NCBI RefSeq assembly: GCF_000169155.1
Contig: NZ_AAWL01000002.1
Span: 1 to 64,000, forward strand
Direction of reading: 5' to 3'
DNA: 64,000 bases
Origin: Thermosinus carboxydivorans Nor1
GTDB lineage: Bacteria; Bacillota; Negativicutes; Sporomusales; Thermosinaceae
Shown: positions 16,662 to 25,886 of the stretch, in pieces
Position numbering within the stretch: position 1 is the first letter of the stretch
Layout: each line of letters starts with the position of its first letter
Made by a program: the position numbers and the translations under genes
The notes under the pieces: generated by a model
The model's database searches: none
Seen by the model: the letters and a program-made list of their open reading frames with translations, nothing else
What the model was told of the DNA's origin: nothing

Positions 16662-18647
16662 TTATCGCGGTTCAAAATAAACGGTAATCTCCGTACCGGG
16701 GTCAACAACAGTATTGGCCGGCGTACCCTGCCCGACGGCCACGCCTGTGCCGACCGGCGTCAAGGCCAGACCGATCTGGCTAAGTTCGCGGGCCACTTCC
16801 CGCATCGACTTACCTCGCAGGTCAGGCACTACCACCTTGCCCGGCGGCGCCGGGCGCTTTTCGCCTTTGTCCGCCCCCCCGCCCGGGACAATTGCCGGAT
16901 TGGCTGGCTTAGGCTGCGGCATAGCAAGGTCGTTTGTGGGACGAATATTTAGGTGACGCATAACCTGGGTCATGATCTCACTAAAGACTGGTGCGGCAAT
17001 CTCCCCGCCATAGTATGCGCCTTGAGGGTCGTCAATAACAACCAACGCGACAACTTGCGGATCCTCGACCGGACCAAAGCCGGCAAACGAGGCGATGTAG
17101 TGACCGGCCTCATAGCCGCCGCCTCCTTCTTTCAGGCGTTCGGCCGTTCCCGTTTTGCCGGCAAAACGGTAGCCGGGAACGGTTGCTTTTTTCCCGCCGC
17201 CCTCAGCGACTACTTTTTCCAGCATGGCGGTAAGCGTCCGGGCCGTGTCCGGACCTATTACCTGCCGCACCGGCATGGTGGGGCTAGCACTGACCACCAT
17301 GCCGCTTTCATCGCGAATTTCCTTGACAATGTGCGGTTTTAACAGTACGCCATCGTTGGCAATCGCCGCCATGGCGGTAAGTAATTGCAGTGGCGTAACG
17401 GCGATGCTCTGGCCGATGGCCATGGTGGCCAGATCGGTTTCGCGCATTTCCCGCGGGTTAAAGAGAATGCCTTCTTCCTCACCCGGCAGTTCAATCCCGG
17501 TCGCCTGGCCAAACCCGAAGTGGCGGGCATACTCAGTAAGCCGCACGGCGCCCAGGCGCATGCCAACCTGGACAAAGCCGGTATTGATTGAATTTTTGAT
17601 GATGTCGGTAAACGTGACCGAGCCATAGCTGTCGCCGCTCCAGTTTTTGATGCGGCGGCCGGCCACCTCAATATAACCTTGATCCACAAAGCGTTCGTCC
17701 GGACGCACCAATCCCTCCTGCAGGGCGGCGGCGGCCACAACCGCCTTAAAAGTGGAACCGGGCTCATAAACGATGGATATGGCGCGGTTCTTGCGCTCAT
17801 TCGCGCTATATCGCCAAAACTGGTTGGGGTTATAGGTCGGTCGGCTGGCCATGGCTAAAATCTCGCCGGTGCGGGGATTCATCACAATTACCGTGGCCCC
17901 TTTGGCTTTGGTCTTCGCCATGGCCTTGTCGAGGCTCTGCTCGACAATAAACTGAATGGTGCTGTCAATGGTAAGATAGACACTCTTGCCCGGCTGACGG
18001 GGCTTGAGCGCAAAGATGGACTTAAAAATCGGCGTGCCATAGCTGTCTGTTTCGATGATTTGCCGCTGGCTCTCGCCTCTGATGAGCTTGTCCAGCGCAT
18101 GCTCAATCCCCTCGAGGCCGCGGTCGTCGGTACCGACAAACCCCAAGACATGGGCGGCTAAGCTGTCATTGGGGTAATAGCGCCTATTTTCCTCCACAAA
18201 ATCGAACCCCTTGAGGCCATGCTCCTTGATCAGGGCCGCCACGGCGTTAGCCGCTTCCGGCTCCAGCGTCCGCTTAAGCCAAATGAAGCTACCGTTCACC
18301 GTCAGACGCTCCTTGATTTCCGCAGCCGGCAGGCCAAGATGCGGCGCCAATAGCGCGGCCACGGCCTCAGCGTCCTGCCCGGCCTGTTTAAACTGGTCAG
18401 GATTAACATACAGCGACTTCGCCATGCTGCTGATCGCAAGCGGCCGGCCGCTGCGGTCGAAAATCGCGCCCCGCGGCGATTGCAGCACTAGGCTGTCCTG
18501 CAGCTGATAGCGCACTTTTTCCGCCAGCTGGTCGCCCTGCACAAACTGGATCCAGGCGATGCGCCCGCCGAGCGCCACCAAGGCGACAATGACGCCAAAA
18601 ATAAACCAAAAGATGCGTTTGCGTGGCGTGTCCGCCAGTTTTGCCAT
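16662..18647 (-). CDS. SpoVD/FtsI-like class B penicillin-binding protein with PASTA domain
   Basis: This membrane-anchored transpeptidase cross-links peptidoglycan at division or in the spore cortex. It has a short basic N-terminus, one membrane helix (about residues 14-34), the dimerisation domain with GAIFDRSGRPLA (about 60), and the transpeptidase motifs EPGSTFK (about 300), KNSIN (about 350) and AGKTGTAE (about 500). A Pro-rich linker leads to one C-terminal PASTA domain (VVVPDLRGKSMREV onward). A PASTA-bearing FtsI-type protein in a sporeformer suggests SpoVD, but FtsI cannot be excluded. The ATG at 18647 is taken because GGACGGAG precedes it. polX follows on the same strand. Confidence 0.93.
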   Translation of the reverse strand: MAKLADTPRKRIFWFIFGVIVALVALGGRIAWIQFVQGDQLAEKVRYQLQDSLVLQSPRGAIFDRSGRPLAISSMAKSLYVNPDQFKQAGQDAEAVAALLAPHLGLPAAEIKERLTVNGSFIWLKRTLEPEAANAVAALIKEHGLKGFDFVEENRRYYPNDSLAAHVLGFVGTDDRGLEGIEHALDKLIRGESQRQIIETDSYGTPIFKSIFALKPRQPGKSVYLTIDSTIQFIVEQSLDKAMAKTKAKGATVIVMNPRTGEILAMASRPTYNPNQFWRYSANERKNRAISIVYEPGSTFKAVVAAAALQEGLVRPDERFVDQGYIEVAGRRIKNWSGDSYGSVTFTDIIKNSINTGFVQVGMRLGAVRLTEYARHFGFGQATGIELPGEEEGILFNPREMRETDLATMAIGQSIAVTPLQLLTAMAAIANDGVLLKPHIVKEIRDESGMVVSASPTMPVRQVIGPDTARTLTAMLEKVVAEGGGKKATVPGYRFAGKTGTAERLKEGGGGYEAGHYIASFAGFGPVEDPQVVALVVIDDPQGAYYGGEIAAPVFSEIMTQVMRHLNIRPTNDLAMPQPKPANPAIVPGGGADKGEKRPAPPGKVVVPDLRGKSMREVARELSQIGLALTPVGTGVAVGQGTPANTVVDPGTEITVYFEPR

Positions 18648-18719
18648 AATTCTCCGTCCTTTACCAAGCAACAACTTATTCCGGTATATTCGCCGGCGCG
18701 GCAAAATTCCCTTTGCCGT

Positions 18720-19238
18720 CTAGCCGACAAAGGCAAAGCTATCAAACACGCGCTGAAACAGCGGTTCGTATACCTCGCGCAGTGAAGCCGGACAGGTGCC
18801 GGTCAGCACATAGACGTCGGGATACCGGCAGATAATCATTTGCAGCACGAAATACTGCTGTTCCCACGACAGGCGCCAGGTAAAAGCCAACCGGTAATAA
18901 GGCGCGTAGGCGTTGTCGAGCAGCTGCTTGTCCAGCAGCCGGTACTGCCAGAGCATTTTCTCCTGACTGGCCACCGTGCTTACTACATAATCGGTAAGCG
19001 TATGAGTGGCCGGCAGAATTTGATGTACTAACGTGAGGGTATTAATCTCATAGCGCATTTCCGGCGCCGTAAATATGGCTAAAAACTGGTGGGGCGACTG
19101 ACTGGTGCACAGCCACTCGTCCGGCACCTCAAACTGCAACCGGTGGTCGTACTGGCGGAACACCTTGGCCTCGGCTGCCGGACAAGTAGCGGCAGTCAAC
19201 ATCGCCAGCATCGCTAGTACCACAACTACCCTTCCCAT
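18720..19238 (-). CDS. Predicted secreted protein, PsbP-like size, unknown function
   Basis: I do not recognise the family with certainty. The product is 172 residues with a signal peptide (VVVVLAMLAMLTAATCPAAEA), then a beta-rich mature domain starting FRQYDHRLQFEVPDEW, a pattern seen in small surface proteins that fold like PsbP/DUF1795. Cysteines are few. The ATG at 19238 follows GGGGGAG; the frame extends to 19304 without support. It is upstream of the PBP gene on the same strand, 72 bases away, so it may be exported with cell-wall work, but this is only context. Confidence 0.65.
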   Translation of the reverse strand: MGRVVVVLAMLAMLTAATCPAAEAKVFRQYDHRLQFEVPDEWLCTSQSPHQFLAIFTAPEMRYEINTLTLVHQILPATHTLTDYVVSTVASQEKMLWQYRLLDKQLLDNAYAPYYRLAFTWRLSWEQQYFVLQMIICRYPDVYVLTGTCPASLREVYEPLFQRVFDSFAFVG

Positions 19239-19701
19239 GCTCTCCCCCCTTGCTAGCATTTCTATACGCCAGCGCGATTTTCCCTGCCGTTGGCGCAAAA
19301 ACATTGAATCCGTCCCGCCGCTGGTTCAGCAAAGATATTCATGACATAAATGTCACCACAAAACATGAAAAATTTGAAGTTTAACCACGGAAGACACAGA
19401 GCACGTGATATCCATCACGCGAAGAATATAATATAATTTAAATTCCTCCGTGTTCTCTGTGGTTCCCTATATTTTCCATCTTGAAGCCACCTATTTTTCA
19501 GGGTAGACCCCCCATGTCGTTAGCACGACACCAACAAAGAATGAAAACAGGTGTAGAGTTTTCGGAGTAGTTAGATAAAGTAAAATAAAGTACGTTATTC
19601 ACATAACTTTTTTAAGTTATTTAATTAACTTGACTCAAACGGGCTGCAAAATGTCACAATATTGCGTATAATATTATTAAAAGCAGGGTGGAGGGAAAGT
19701 T
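19239..19701. repeat. Intergenic region with dispersed repeats
   Basis: This 460-base gap has no convincing gene. It includes one copy of the 46-base repeat (19328-19371), a CCACGG..CTCTGTGGTT inverted element (19381-19464) akin to the one at 8.8 kb, and an AT-rich stretch with a good -10 match TATAAT at 19668 ahead of the small ORF at 19702. Confidence 0.6.
19328..19371 (+). repeat. Dispersed intergenic repeat, copy 4
   Basis: The unit reads GCAAAGATATTCATGACA, a short centre, then TGTCACCACAAAACATGAAAA. The centre differs from copies 1-3 (GACA/TGTC instead of GCC/GGC), yet it stays self-complementary. Such compensating change suggests the hairpin is kept. Confidence 0.65.
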
Positions 19702-19839
19702 ATGTACGATTGTTCAACCTACTGCCTCGGTCCCGGATGTGATCTTTGGACGTGTTGCCACCAAGAAAGCATTGCCCTGGCCGCCGCGATTGCTGCCAAA
19801 GAGCCGCCGGCCAATCCGGAATGCTATACAGTGCAATAA
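19702..19839 (+). CDS. Cys-rich mini-protein, unknown function
   Basis: A 45-residue ORF starts with ATG behind GGTGGAGGG and ends in two stops. Its first 20 residues hold six cysteines (DCSTYCLGPGCDL then WTCCH), and a seventh lies near the end (ECYTV); between them is an Ala-rich helix. There is no signal peptide. The pattern could be a metal-binding peptide or a small redox or modified-peptide precursor, but no maturation enzyme is next to it. I cannot name a family. A strong bidirectional terminator follows at once, which supports a real monocistronic gene. Confidence 0.6.
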   Translation: MYDCSTYCLGPGCDLWTCCHQESIALAAAIAAKEPPANPECYTVQ

Positions 19840-19848
19840 TAATGACGC

Positions 19849-19897
19849 AAAAAAACGGGATACATGCATCCTACAGCATGCATCCCGTTTTTTGTTA
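19849..19897. terminator. Bidirectional terminator
   Basis: Arms ACGGGAT and ATCCCGT, flanked by A6 and T6, form a long imperfect stem whose centre is CATGCATCC..GCATGC. It serves the small ORF on the plus strand and the terC gene ending on the minus strand. Confidence 0.85.
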
Positions 19898-20572
19898 CAT
19901 AACAGCCGTCTGGCGCGAAGCAGTTTTGGCGCGCTGGCGCTTGACATACACGCCCACTCCCAGTACCCCGGCGGTAATAAGGGCCGGCAACAGCCATTCC
20001 GGCATGAGCTGGGTAATAAACACGCCCAGACGGTGGTCATCTACCATCATCTCCCCGGCTGTCCAGGCAATAAGGCCCGCGCCGGCATAGACAATGATCG
20101 GAAACTTTTCCATAAGCATCATAATAAGGCGACTGCCGCAAATAATGAGGGGAATACTCAGCGCCAACCCGATGGCCAGCAGAAGATAGTTGCCGTTAGC
20201 CACAGCGGCAATCGCCAGTGTATTATCCAGGCTCATCACCAAGTCAGCGATAATAATGGTCTTGATGGCACCCCAGAAGGACTTGGAGGCTTCAATGGTT
20301 TCGTCATGCTGTTCTTCCAGCAAAAGTTTGGCGGCAATCCACACCAGCAGAACGCCGCCGGCAAACTGTAAATACGGTATTTTTAGCAGTGCAACCGCCA
20401 CGACGGTTAAAATCACCCGCAGCCCTATTGCCCCAGCACTACCCCACAGGATGGCCATCTTTTGCTGCTTAGCGGGGAGCGACCGGCTCGCCATAGCGAT
20501 AACCACCGCGTTGTCGCCGCTAAGCACGATGTTCACCATCATGATGCTAAATAGTGCGACTAAGAACTCCAT
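19895..20572 (-). CDS. TerC-family integral membrane protein
   Basis: TerC proteins include manganese exporters and tellurite-resistance proteins. The 225-residue product has seven to eight hydrophobic helices. Characteristic acidic motifs in the membrane are visible: VNIVLSGDNAVVIA near residue 12 and DLVMSLDNTLAIAA near residue 107, the paired SGDNA/SLDN sites that define the family. A start at ATG 20572 follows GAGAGGTG. No manganese riboswitch is evident in the leader, so regulation is not clear. It is a single gene, ending at the bidirectional terminator. Confidence 0.9.
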   Translation of the reverse strand: MEFLVALFSIMMVNIVLSGDNAVVIAMASRSLPAKQQKMAILWGSAGAIGLRVILTVVAVALLKIPYLQFAGGVLLVWIAAKLLLEEQHDETIEASKSFWGAIKTIIIADLVMSLDNTLAIAAVANGNYLLLAIGLALSIPLIICGSRLIMMLMEKFPIIVYAGAGLIAWTAGEMMVDDHRLGVFITQLMPEWLLPALITAGVLGVGVYVKRQRAKTASRQTAVM

Positions 20573-20840
20573 TTTCTGCACCTCTCAATTGTTTGACTTT
20601 AGGAGCAAATTATGCTAATCAATCACTAATTAAAAAATTAAAGCCTCACTCCCTCCGGTAAATCGCCATACAATTTAGTACCTCATCCTAAAGATATTTT
20701 AGCACTGTCACTCCCACCATGCAAGCATTAGATAACAATATATACTGTATACTTGTCCGGCAAATATAGCATAAATTTCCAGGTTGGAGCAGGGCCACGA
20801 TTTTTGATATAATATTCTTTAAACCGATAATAAAGAAGGT

Positions 20841-22066
20841 ATGCAGATGATCAAACTGCCTGAATGGAAGAAAAACCTCGCCGTTATGTGGTTCGCCCAG
20901 CTGGCCGGTATGGGCGCCATCACCGGCGTTATGTCTTTTTTGCCGCTTTATGTGCCCGAGCTCGGCATCACCCAACTGGAAGAAGTTGAGTTCTGGTCCG
21001 GTATCCTGATGGGTGTATCATCACTGTTTGCGGCGCTGGCCGGCCCTCACTGGGGAGCCCTCGCCGACCGGAAAGGCCGCAAACCCATGGTGGAACGGGT
21101 CATGCTCGCCTTCGCTATTATTATGGGCCTTATGGCGCTGGTGACGAGCGTCTACCAACTGCTGGTGCTTCGCATCATTCAGGGCATTTTCGGTGGTTTT
21201 ACGGCGGCAGCGCTGGCCCTGGTCACCAGTATCACCCCCGCGGAAGAGCTGGGTTTTACCATGGGCGTCTTCCAGACGGCGATGATTGCCGGCAGCGCCT
21301 TTGGCCCCATGTTCGGCGGCTTGGTCGCCGACCACTTCGGCTACCGCAGCGCCTTTGTCGCCTTTAGCCTGCTTTGCCTGGTCTCGCTGGTCACGGTCCA
21401 CCTGTTTGTCAGTGAGCGCTTCGTGCCGGTAGAGCTTGAAGCCAAACCCTCGGTTCGCGGCCAAGTCCTGCAGGTCTTAGCCATCCCCGGTTTGAAAGGC
21501 ATGCTATTTGTCCAGTTTCTGGTCCAGTTTGCCGTCCAGGTCATTGCGCCAGTATTGCCACTTTATGTCCAAACCCTGGCCCCTAACATCACCTATGTAG
21601 CCAGCATTTGCGGCGCCATTATCTCCGCCGCCGGCCTTACCAGCGCCTTGGCGTCGGCGGTCGTCGGCAGCCTGGTCCAGCCGCATCGCCCATCACATCA
21701 TTCCTGTTTATTGGCGCCAGCCTGGCCGCCTTGTCCTTCGCCGGTCAGGCGCTCGCGGGCAGCGTCCTCACGCTGGGCGTGCTTCGCGGCGTGAGTGGTC
21801 TGTTCATCGGCGCGATGCTTCCCAGCGTCAACGCCCTTATCTCGCTATTAATCCCGTCAGCCAAACGCGGTGTCGCCTTCGGTGTCACCACCGCCGCCTC
21901 CCAAATGGGCAATGTGCTCGGCCCCGTCATTGGCGGCGCCATCGCCCTTTCCCTGTCCATCCCCGCCGTGTTTTGGCTTACGGCCAGCCTGTTCGCCATC
22001 GTGGCTGTCTGGGTGGCGTGGCGCGTCCGCGACCCGCGCCTGCAAGAATGTGAAAATCTTAATTAG
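20841..22066 (+). CDS. MFS multidrug-type transporter, frameshifted
   Basis: A 12-helix major facilitator carrier, probably a drug or metabolite exporter. The first frame (20841-21794) carries helices 1-8 and the loop-2 motif GALADRKGRKPM. After VVGSLVQ near 21685 this frame turns to nonsense. The reading then resumes in the next frame as FLFIGASLAALSFA and continues to a normal C-terminus at 22066. The missing piece is the second-half equivalent of the loop 8-9 motif, around 21680-21705. A small indel there, or a sequence error, explains it. The start at 20841 follows AAGAAGGT; an alternative ATG is two codons later. A terminator follows. Confidence 0.8.
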
Positions 22067-22079
22067 CGGACAAAAACCG

Positions 22080-22109
22080 GCAAACCCTCGCGGCCAGCGA
22101 GGGTTTAGC
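22080..22109. terminator. Terminator after the MFS gene
   Basis: A 10-bp stem AAACCCTCGC/GCGAGGGTTT with a 5-base loop lies 15 bases past the MFS stop, and is followed by a weak T-rich run. It also faces the minus-strand secreted-protein gene. Confidence 0.75.
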
Positions 22110-22121
22110 ATTTTACAATAC

Positions 22122-22352
22122 CTAATATGCCAAAGCGTAGCGCTTCATTGTTGCCAACACAATTTGCCAATCAGACCGCTCACCTTGCGCGAAGGCGATA
22201 AGATCACGGCGGGAGGATAGCTTAAAAGCAACAACGGCTTGACCGCCCTCATCTGCTATCAGCGCCGGGCCGCTGCCGCCGTGATTGGCAAAAACCAGCG
22301 GCTGGGCGGCAATCACCATCAGGACGATCAGCGTCATGATGCAAATTTTCAT
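22122..22352 (-). CDS. Small secreted protein, unknown function
   Basis: The 76-residue product begins with a clear signal peptide (about residues 1-23, ending VFANH). The remaining 53 residues are soluble, with a RSDWQIVLATMKRYALAY end. I do not recognise a family. The start follows GGAGGCGAT. It lies about 45 bases downstream of the cca gene on the same strand, so it may share its transcript. Confidence 0.6.
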   Translation of the reverse strand: MKICIMTLIVLMVIAAQPLVFANHGGSGPALIADEGGQAVVAFKLSSRRDLIAFAQGERSDWQIVLATMKRYALAY

Positions 22353-22398
22353 TGTAATCGCCTCCTTACAGGCTTAATATTTGCATTTTCAGCGGCAA

Positions 22399-23863
22399 TT
22401 ATCCTGTTTCACCGCCACCCGAATTTTGCCGCCGCTGTCGCCACTTGCTCGCCGCGGCGCACAGGGCCGCCGGTTCGTTCGCAAGCTGGCCGTCCTGTAC
22501 GCGCCGCAGCGCGATGCGCAGAAATTCGCCCATCGCGCGGCCATCGCCCAGCACCGCTTTGAGCTTTCCGGCGTCGTAAGCCAGATCACGGGTATGGACC
22601 GGCATCGCCGCCGCCAGCTGCGCGAGATAGCCCCCGAACTGCTTGGCCGCGACGACCGGCCGGCTCCCCTGACCGGTCGCCGCGGCGTCAGCCGCACCGA
22701 GCGCGGCCAACTGGGCAAAGGCGGCCGCTAGTTCGGCCGAACTGGCAAAACGACCGGAGCGCGCCTCGCGCCGCACCCAACGCACGACCGCCGCTGGTGA
22801 CTGGGCCGCATAAAAGTGAAACCGCATATGGTTGGCCACCAGCCAGACGAGCAGTTCCCGCCGCTTGGCCGGAAAGCGCAGCCGGGAAGCGATGGCCGCC
22901 GCTAGTTTCGCCCCCGCCTGGTCATGGCCATGGTCGGTGGGCTGTCCGTCCGGGCTAAAAGCGCGCACTCCCGGCAAGCCTTTGCCAATGTCGTGAAAAA
23001 AAAGCGCCGCCCAACGCAGCGTCAAATCGGGCGGTGTCTGGCGCACCGTCTCCAAAGTGTTGCCACCACCCGTCCCAGGCATGGTAAGCAGGATTTTGCG
23101 GCAGGCCGACGAGGTGATTGAGCTCGGGCAAAATGGCTACCGCCTGGTACTCCCCCTTTTCTTTGACCCGGCAGGAAGCGCCGGCCAGCCCGGTAGCCAC
23201 CAGCGCAGCCAGCCCAAGATGCGGATAATCACCAAGCAGCAGCTTATCCAGTTCAAGCCGTACCCGCTCCAAAGACAATCCGGCCATTCGCCCCAGATTG
23301 GCGGGAATGGCCGCCAGCGTTACATCATCAATGGCAAAACCAAGCTGGGCGGCAAACCGGCAGGCGCGCAACATCCTAAGCGCGTCCTCGCCAAACCGCC
23401 GGTTAGGATCGCCGACCGTTCGGATTAGGCGGGCCGCCAAGTCGCGGCGACCGCCAAACGGATCAATGATGTTGCCGGCGACGTCCATCGCCATCGCGTT
23501 GACCGTAAAATCCCGCCGGCTAAGATCGTCGGTGATGGTATCGGCATACCAAACCTCGGCGGGGCGATGGCTGTCTTCACCATAACGCTCGCCGCGAAAG
23601 GTAGCCACCTCCACTCCCGTACCGTCAACCACCACCATGACGACGCCGTAGTTTGTCCCCAGCTTGTCTACTACTTGCCAGCCCTGGCGGGCGGCAATCT
23701 CCCTCACCGCCTCCGGGCGGGCGCTGGTGGCAATGTCATAGTCGTTGACCGGCCGGCCGGCCACAAGGTCGCGCACCGCGCCGCCGGCAATATAAGCGGC
23801 ATAGCCGTTTGCTCCCAGGGCGGTTAAAATTAACTGCACCGCCTGCGGAACTCGTTCAATCAT
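22399..23863 (-). CDS. cca: CCA-adding tRNA nucleotidyltransferase/poly(A) polymerase family, frameshifted
   Basis: The enzyme repairs or adds the 3' CCA of tRNAs. The first frame (from ATG 23863 behind AGGTGG) holds the nucleotidyltransferase core: GGAVRD (residues 27-32), the metal pair DYD (41-43), RRDFTVNAMA (about 140) and the RFGEDALRMLRACRF helix. At NPAYHAWD (near 23070) the frame breaks. The downstream frame continues with TLETVRQTPPDLTLRWAALFFHDIGKG, a degenerate HD domain, to a stop at 22399. The break lies in GGGTGGTGGC, a run prone to error. tRNAs in this window encode CCA, so the gene would act in repair. It follows recJ by 16 bases. Confidence 0.85.
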
Positions 23864-23879
23864 GCCAACCGTCCCACCT

Positions 23880-25592
23880 TTACCCCGCGCTTTGCCGTTT
23901 AATATCACTAGCCCGGAGTTGGATAGACAGGCGGCCTTGCCATTCATTGACTTCCGGGAAGAAGGTCATGGCAACCAAGCTGTTGACAGGGATTTTGTCC
24001 GCCAGATCCCCCCGGTTCCACATCACCACCTCGCCCGGACAACCTTCATGACACACCCGGAGCTTGAGATGACTGCCATCGGCGCCAATGCGACGCGCTT
24101 CGAGCACCTGAATGTTCTTACAGGCCAGGACGGGGGCTGGGTTGCCAAAGCCATAGGGGGCAAGACGGTTAAGTTCTGCCAGCAGCGGCAGGGTTATGTC
24201 CCGCAGCATGACCGGTACGTCGATTTGAATTACCGGCCGGAAATCGTCAGGCGTCAGCACTTCAGCCGCTAAGGCATTAAGCCGCCGGCGCAATTCGTCA
24301 ACATTTTCCGGCAGAATGCTAAACCCCGCCGCGGCGCTGTGACCGCCAAACCTGAGTAGCAAGTCGGAAGAGCGGCAGAGAGCTTCGAAGATGTTAAAAC
24401 CGCGGATACTGCGGGCAGACCCGCGGCCAACGCCGTTTTCGATACTGATAATCAGGGTTGGGCGGTAAAATTTCTCGACAATGCGCGAAGCCACAATGCC
24501 GATAACGCCATGGTGCCAATCCTCGGCAGCCACGACCAGCACTTTGTTTGCTTCCAGATCGGTTCCGGCCAGCATCTCTTCCACTTGGACGCGGATGGCG
24601 TCCTCGATGCGGCGGCGCTCGGCATTGGCGGCGTCCAGTTCTTTGGCCACTTCCCCCGCAAACAGCGCATCGTCCGTAATCAGCATTTCCACTGCTGACA
24701 AGGCGTGGCTTACCCGGCCGGCGGCGTTAAGGCGCGGCGCCAGTCCGAAGGCAATGCGGCCGGTGTCCATCCGTCCGTCGGTAAACCCGCATACGGCAAC
24801 TAGCGCCCGCAGGCCGGCGTTCTCAGTCGCCGGCAGCCGGTTTAAGCCCTCGCGAACAATAATTCGGTTTTCGCCTACGAGCGGCACAAGGTCAGCCACT
24901 GTCCCCACTGCCACCAGGTCAAGATATTTATAAAGTTCGTCCACCGGCCGGCCCGCGTCCTGCCACAAAGCCTGGCAGAGCTTAAAAGCCACACCAACCC
25001 CGGCCAGCGCCTTTTCCGGATACGGGCAATCAGGCTGTTTCGGGTTGATCACCGCCAGAGCCGCCGGCACCGCCGCCCCCGGCTCATGATGATCGGTGAT
25101 GATAATATCGGCTTCCCCCCGAATCGCCGCCACCTCGTTCACCGCCGTAATGCCGCAGTCCACGGTAATAATGAGGTCAGCCCCCGCCCGGCAAAGGTTT
25201 TGCAGGGCCGTTATGTTCAGCCCATAACCTTCGCTGAACCGGTCAGGCACATAATAGGCGACTGCCGCCCCCAGCTGGCTGAGTACACGATATAAAAGTG
25301 CGGACGCGGTGATGCCGTCCACATCGTAATCGCCGTAAATAACGATTTTTTCCTTGGAATGTAATGCCTGACGGATTCGTTCGATCGCCGCCGCCATGCC
25401 TTTAAGGGCAAAGGGGTCATGCAGACGCTCAACCCCGGCGTTTAAAAATGCGTCGGCCGCTTCTACCGAGTTAATTCCCCGGTTAATGAGGATCTGCGCC
25501 ACCAGCGGTGTAATTCCCAGCTGCCCGGCAATCTCGGCCTGCAGCGCCCGGTCAGCAGCGGCAACCCGCCAGATTGAACTAACATGAGCCAC
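23880..25592 (-). CDS. recJ: Single-stranded-DNA exonuclease RecJ
   Basis: RecJ degrades single-stranded DNA 5' to 3' in recombination and repair. The DHH-family motifs are all present: IYGDYDVDGITAS (about 87), ITVDCGI (about 140), ITDHHEPG (about 165) and, in the DHHA1 part, FGGHSAAAGFS (about 410). The last 110 residues match an OB-type nucleic-acid binding end (VLACKNIQVLEARRIG). At about 570 residues it is the short bacterial form, without the extra C-terminal domain common in Bacillus. I pick GTG at 25592, 9 bases after AGGAG; a TTG at 25601 is possible. cca follows closely. Confidence 0.93.
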   Translation of the reverse strand: MAHVSSIWRVAAADRALQAEIAGQLGITPLVAQILINRGINSVEAADAFLNAGVERLHDPFALKGMAAAIERIRQALHSKEKIVIYGDYDVDGITASALLYRVLSQLGAAVAYYVPDRFSEGYGLNITALQNLCRAGADLIITVDCGITAVNEVAAIRGEADIIITDHHEPGAAVPAALAVINPKQPDCPYPEKALAGVGVAFKLCQALWQDAGRPVDELYKYLDLVAVGTVADLVPLVGENRIIVREGLNRLPATENAGLRALVAVCGFTDGRMDTGRIAFGLAPRLNAAGRVSHALSAVEMLITDDALFAGEVAKELDAANAERRRIEDAIRVQVEEMLAGTDLEANKVLVVAAEDWHHGVIGIVASRIVEKFYRPTLIISIENGVGRGSARSIRGFNIFEALCRSSDLLLRFGGHSAAAGFSILPENVDELRRRLNALAAEVLTPDDFRPVIQIDVPVMLRDITLPLLAELNRLAPYGFGNPAPVLACKNIQVLEARRIGADGSHLKLRVCHEGCPGEVVMWNRGDLADKIPVNSLVAMTFFPEVNEWQGRLSIQLRASDIKRQSAG

Positions 25593-25610
25593 AACCAACA
25601 ACTCCTAAAC

Positions 25611-25658
25611 CGCAAAGTTAATCATGCCGATAAATTGGCACCACAAAGCATGAAAACC
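25611..25658 (+). repeat. Dispersed intergenic repeat, copy 5
   Basis: The unit reads GCAAAGTTAATCATGCC, then GATAAATT, then GGCACCACAAAGCATGAAAA. The match to copies 1 to 3 is close. It lies just upstream of recJ on the opposite side of its start. Confidence 0.7.
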
Positions 25659-25682
25659 GATATTTAACCACTTTCCGTTTAC

Positions 25683-25717
25683 CTCATACCTCATACCTCA
25701 TACTTCATACCTCATAC
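25683..25717 (+). repeat. Five tandem 7-base CTCATAC units
   Basis: The heptamer CTCATAC repeats five times, with one unit reading TTCATAC. It is a short tandem tract in the noncoding gap between recJ and sbcD and could vary in copy number. No gene is seen in the rest of this gap (25659-25886). Confidence 0.8.
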
Positions 25718-25886
25718 TTTAAATTAAATTAATTCGCCGCCGCAAGCCGCTAGTCCTACCCCTCGCCGCCTACCGCAACAAAAAGTTGTCCCAGTTATTG
25801 TCAGACCAATAAATTGCCCAGGACTATCCAGCGCCTGCGCCAAGCTGTATAATATTTACAGAAGCATAATATTATGAGGTGATCGG

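Noticed and set aside
19688-20371. 227-codon plus-strand frame across the small ORF and terC
   Set aside because: It crosses a strong terminator and is antisense to TerC; the 45-residue ORF in another frame has the ribosome site.
20573-20840. yybP-ykoY manganese riboswitch upstream of terC
   Set aside because: The leader lacks the conserved GGGGAGUA-type blocks.
25681-25720. CTCATAC tandem tract as a CRISPR array
   Set aside because: Units are 7 bases with no spacers; no cas genes in the window.
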